Position numbers and translations under genes: made by a program. The notes under the pieces are model-generated. The model had not been told where the DNA came from, made no database searches, and was given only the letters and a program-made list of their open reading frames with translations. Shown piece by piece: positions 5,553 through 6,208 of a stretch of 6,208 nucleotides of DNA (the first letter of the stretch is position 1; every line of letters starts with the position of its first letter). The DNA comes from Deltaproteobacteria bacterium (GTDB lineage: Bacteria; Desulfobacterota_B; Binatia; Binatales; Binataceae), in assembly GCA_021827465.1 (NCBI GenBank), contig JAKAVX010000173.1:1-6208 (forward strand), given 5' to 3'.

Positions 5553-6208
5553 TCAGGCGCCCCCGCGATCAACTCCGAGCGCAAGTATAAATGCCATGAC
5601 TGCGACAATCGCGCCACCCGCGTACGGCGCTTCCCTGCCCAGCATACCGTAGACCAGTCCGCCCGCGAGCGGCCCGAGAATCCGCGCGAGCGAAAGCGCC
5701 GACTGGTTCACACCCAGCACCTCGCCCTGCTGATGGCGCTCGGAGCGCTTGGAGATGATGCTCGCGACGGCGGGGCTGGCAAACCCGTAACCGATCGAAA
5801 GAAAGAGCAGCGCGAGGAAAACGAAGCCGCCCGAAGGCATCTCCGCCAGCGGCGCGAGACCCACGATAAACGCCGCAAGCCCGAGCATCAGCACCCGCAC
5901 CTCGCCCATCCGCGTGACCATCTTGCCGAGCAAATAGCCCTGCGCCAGCGCCTGCATCAGGCCCGCGAACGCCAGCATCGCGCCGATTCCGAAGGCGCCG
6001 TATCCGTATACCGCCGGCACCATCAGGGCGAAGGTCGTCTCGAAGGCCGCGATCGCAAACGTGACCAGGAACGCGATCGTGAACAGGCGCGAGAGATGAT
6101 GTCCCACGAGCTGGCGCGGCAGATTCACCAGCGGCGCGGCGAGTTTTGAAAACGAGATCGCGGCGCCCGGCTCAGGATGATGCGATTCGGGCAGCCGCAG
6201 TGCGGCGA
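5553..6208 (-). CDS. MFS transporter, C-terminal half (5' end beyond the window)
   Basis: The frame is open to the right edge, so 217 residues of a longer protein are visible. The first residues include RLPES, the sequence that commonly closes helix 6 of TetA-like drug/proton antiporters and opens the central cytoplasmic loop. The remainder fits helices 7-12: LFTIAFLVTFAIAAFETTFA, then an IGAMLAFAGLMQALAQGYL helix, a short TRMGEVRVL loop typical of the 8/9 turn, and then the distinctive EVLGVNQSALSLARILGPLAGG segment at 5643-5708, which is conserved in TetA-type MFS proteins between helices 10 and 11. A GTG at 6128 could look like a start, but it would cut the protein at helix 7, and sense codons continue upstream to 6208. 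Substrate is unknown; multidrug, sugar or metabolite efflux are all possible. It lies upstream of the HemJ/CopD-like gene in the same direction. Confidence 0.9.
   Translation of the reverse strand, partial: AALRLPESHHPEPGAAISFSKLAAPLVNLPRQLVGHHLSRLFTIAFLVTFAIAAFETTFALMVPAVYGYGAFGIGAMLAFAGLMQALAQGYLLGKMVTRMGEVRVLMLGLAAFIVGLAPLAEMPSGGFVFLALLFLSIGYGFASPAVASIISKRSERHQQGEVLGVNQSALSLARILGPLAGGLVYGMLGREAPYAGGAIVAVMAFILALGVDRGGA

Overview
This is a GC-rich bacterial chromosomal stretch. It reads as a Gram-negative organism: there are two SPII-type lipoproteins with serine after the lipid-bearing cysteine, a FabI-type enoyl-ACP reductase and a HemJ/CopD-like membrane protein. A luciferase-like oxidoreductase of the F420-type group hints at an organism that makes F420. 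The mix fits poorly studied soil lineages such as Binatota, Methylomirabilota or Desulfobacterota-like bacteria. That placement is inference only, since there is no rRNA or other taxonomic marker here.

Layout. Positions 1-79 hold no gene I can support. Positions 80-2256 (minus strand) form a compact three-gene operon: an LLM-class flavin/F420 oxidoreductase, then two paralogous small lipoproteins. Spacing is 3 nt between the first two genes and a 4-nt ATGA overlap between the last two. A 58-bp divergent intergenic region (2257-2314) separates this operon from a plus-strand block. That block contains an RNase Z-like metallo-beta-lactamase-fold hydrolase (2315-3088), FabI (3152-3925, followed directly by a strong hairpin), and a glyoxalase II-type GloB hydrolase (3983-4759). 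Immediately after gloB lies the frameshifted C-terminal remnant of a class I SAM-dependent methyltransferase (4762-5084), whose catalytic N-terminal domain is absent. On the minus strand, converging on this remnant, are a four-helix HemJ/CopD-like membrane protein (5115-5531, TTG start with a strong Shine-Dalgarno) and, upstream of it, the C-terminal half of an MFS transporter that runs off the right edge (5553-6208).

How it works together. FabI (fatty acid elongation), GloB (methylglyoxal detoxification) and the MBL hydrolase look like housekeeping genes that share a direction rather than one pathway. The most distinctive part is the LLM oxidoreductase with its tightly coupled duplicated lipoproteins. 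The two paralogues share an identical 11-residue block encoded with three synonymous differences, which suggests both are kept under selection. Their function is unknown. I saw no CRISPR array, insertion sequence, tRNA, rRNA, phage gene or defence system.
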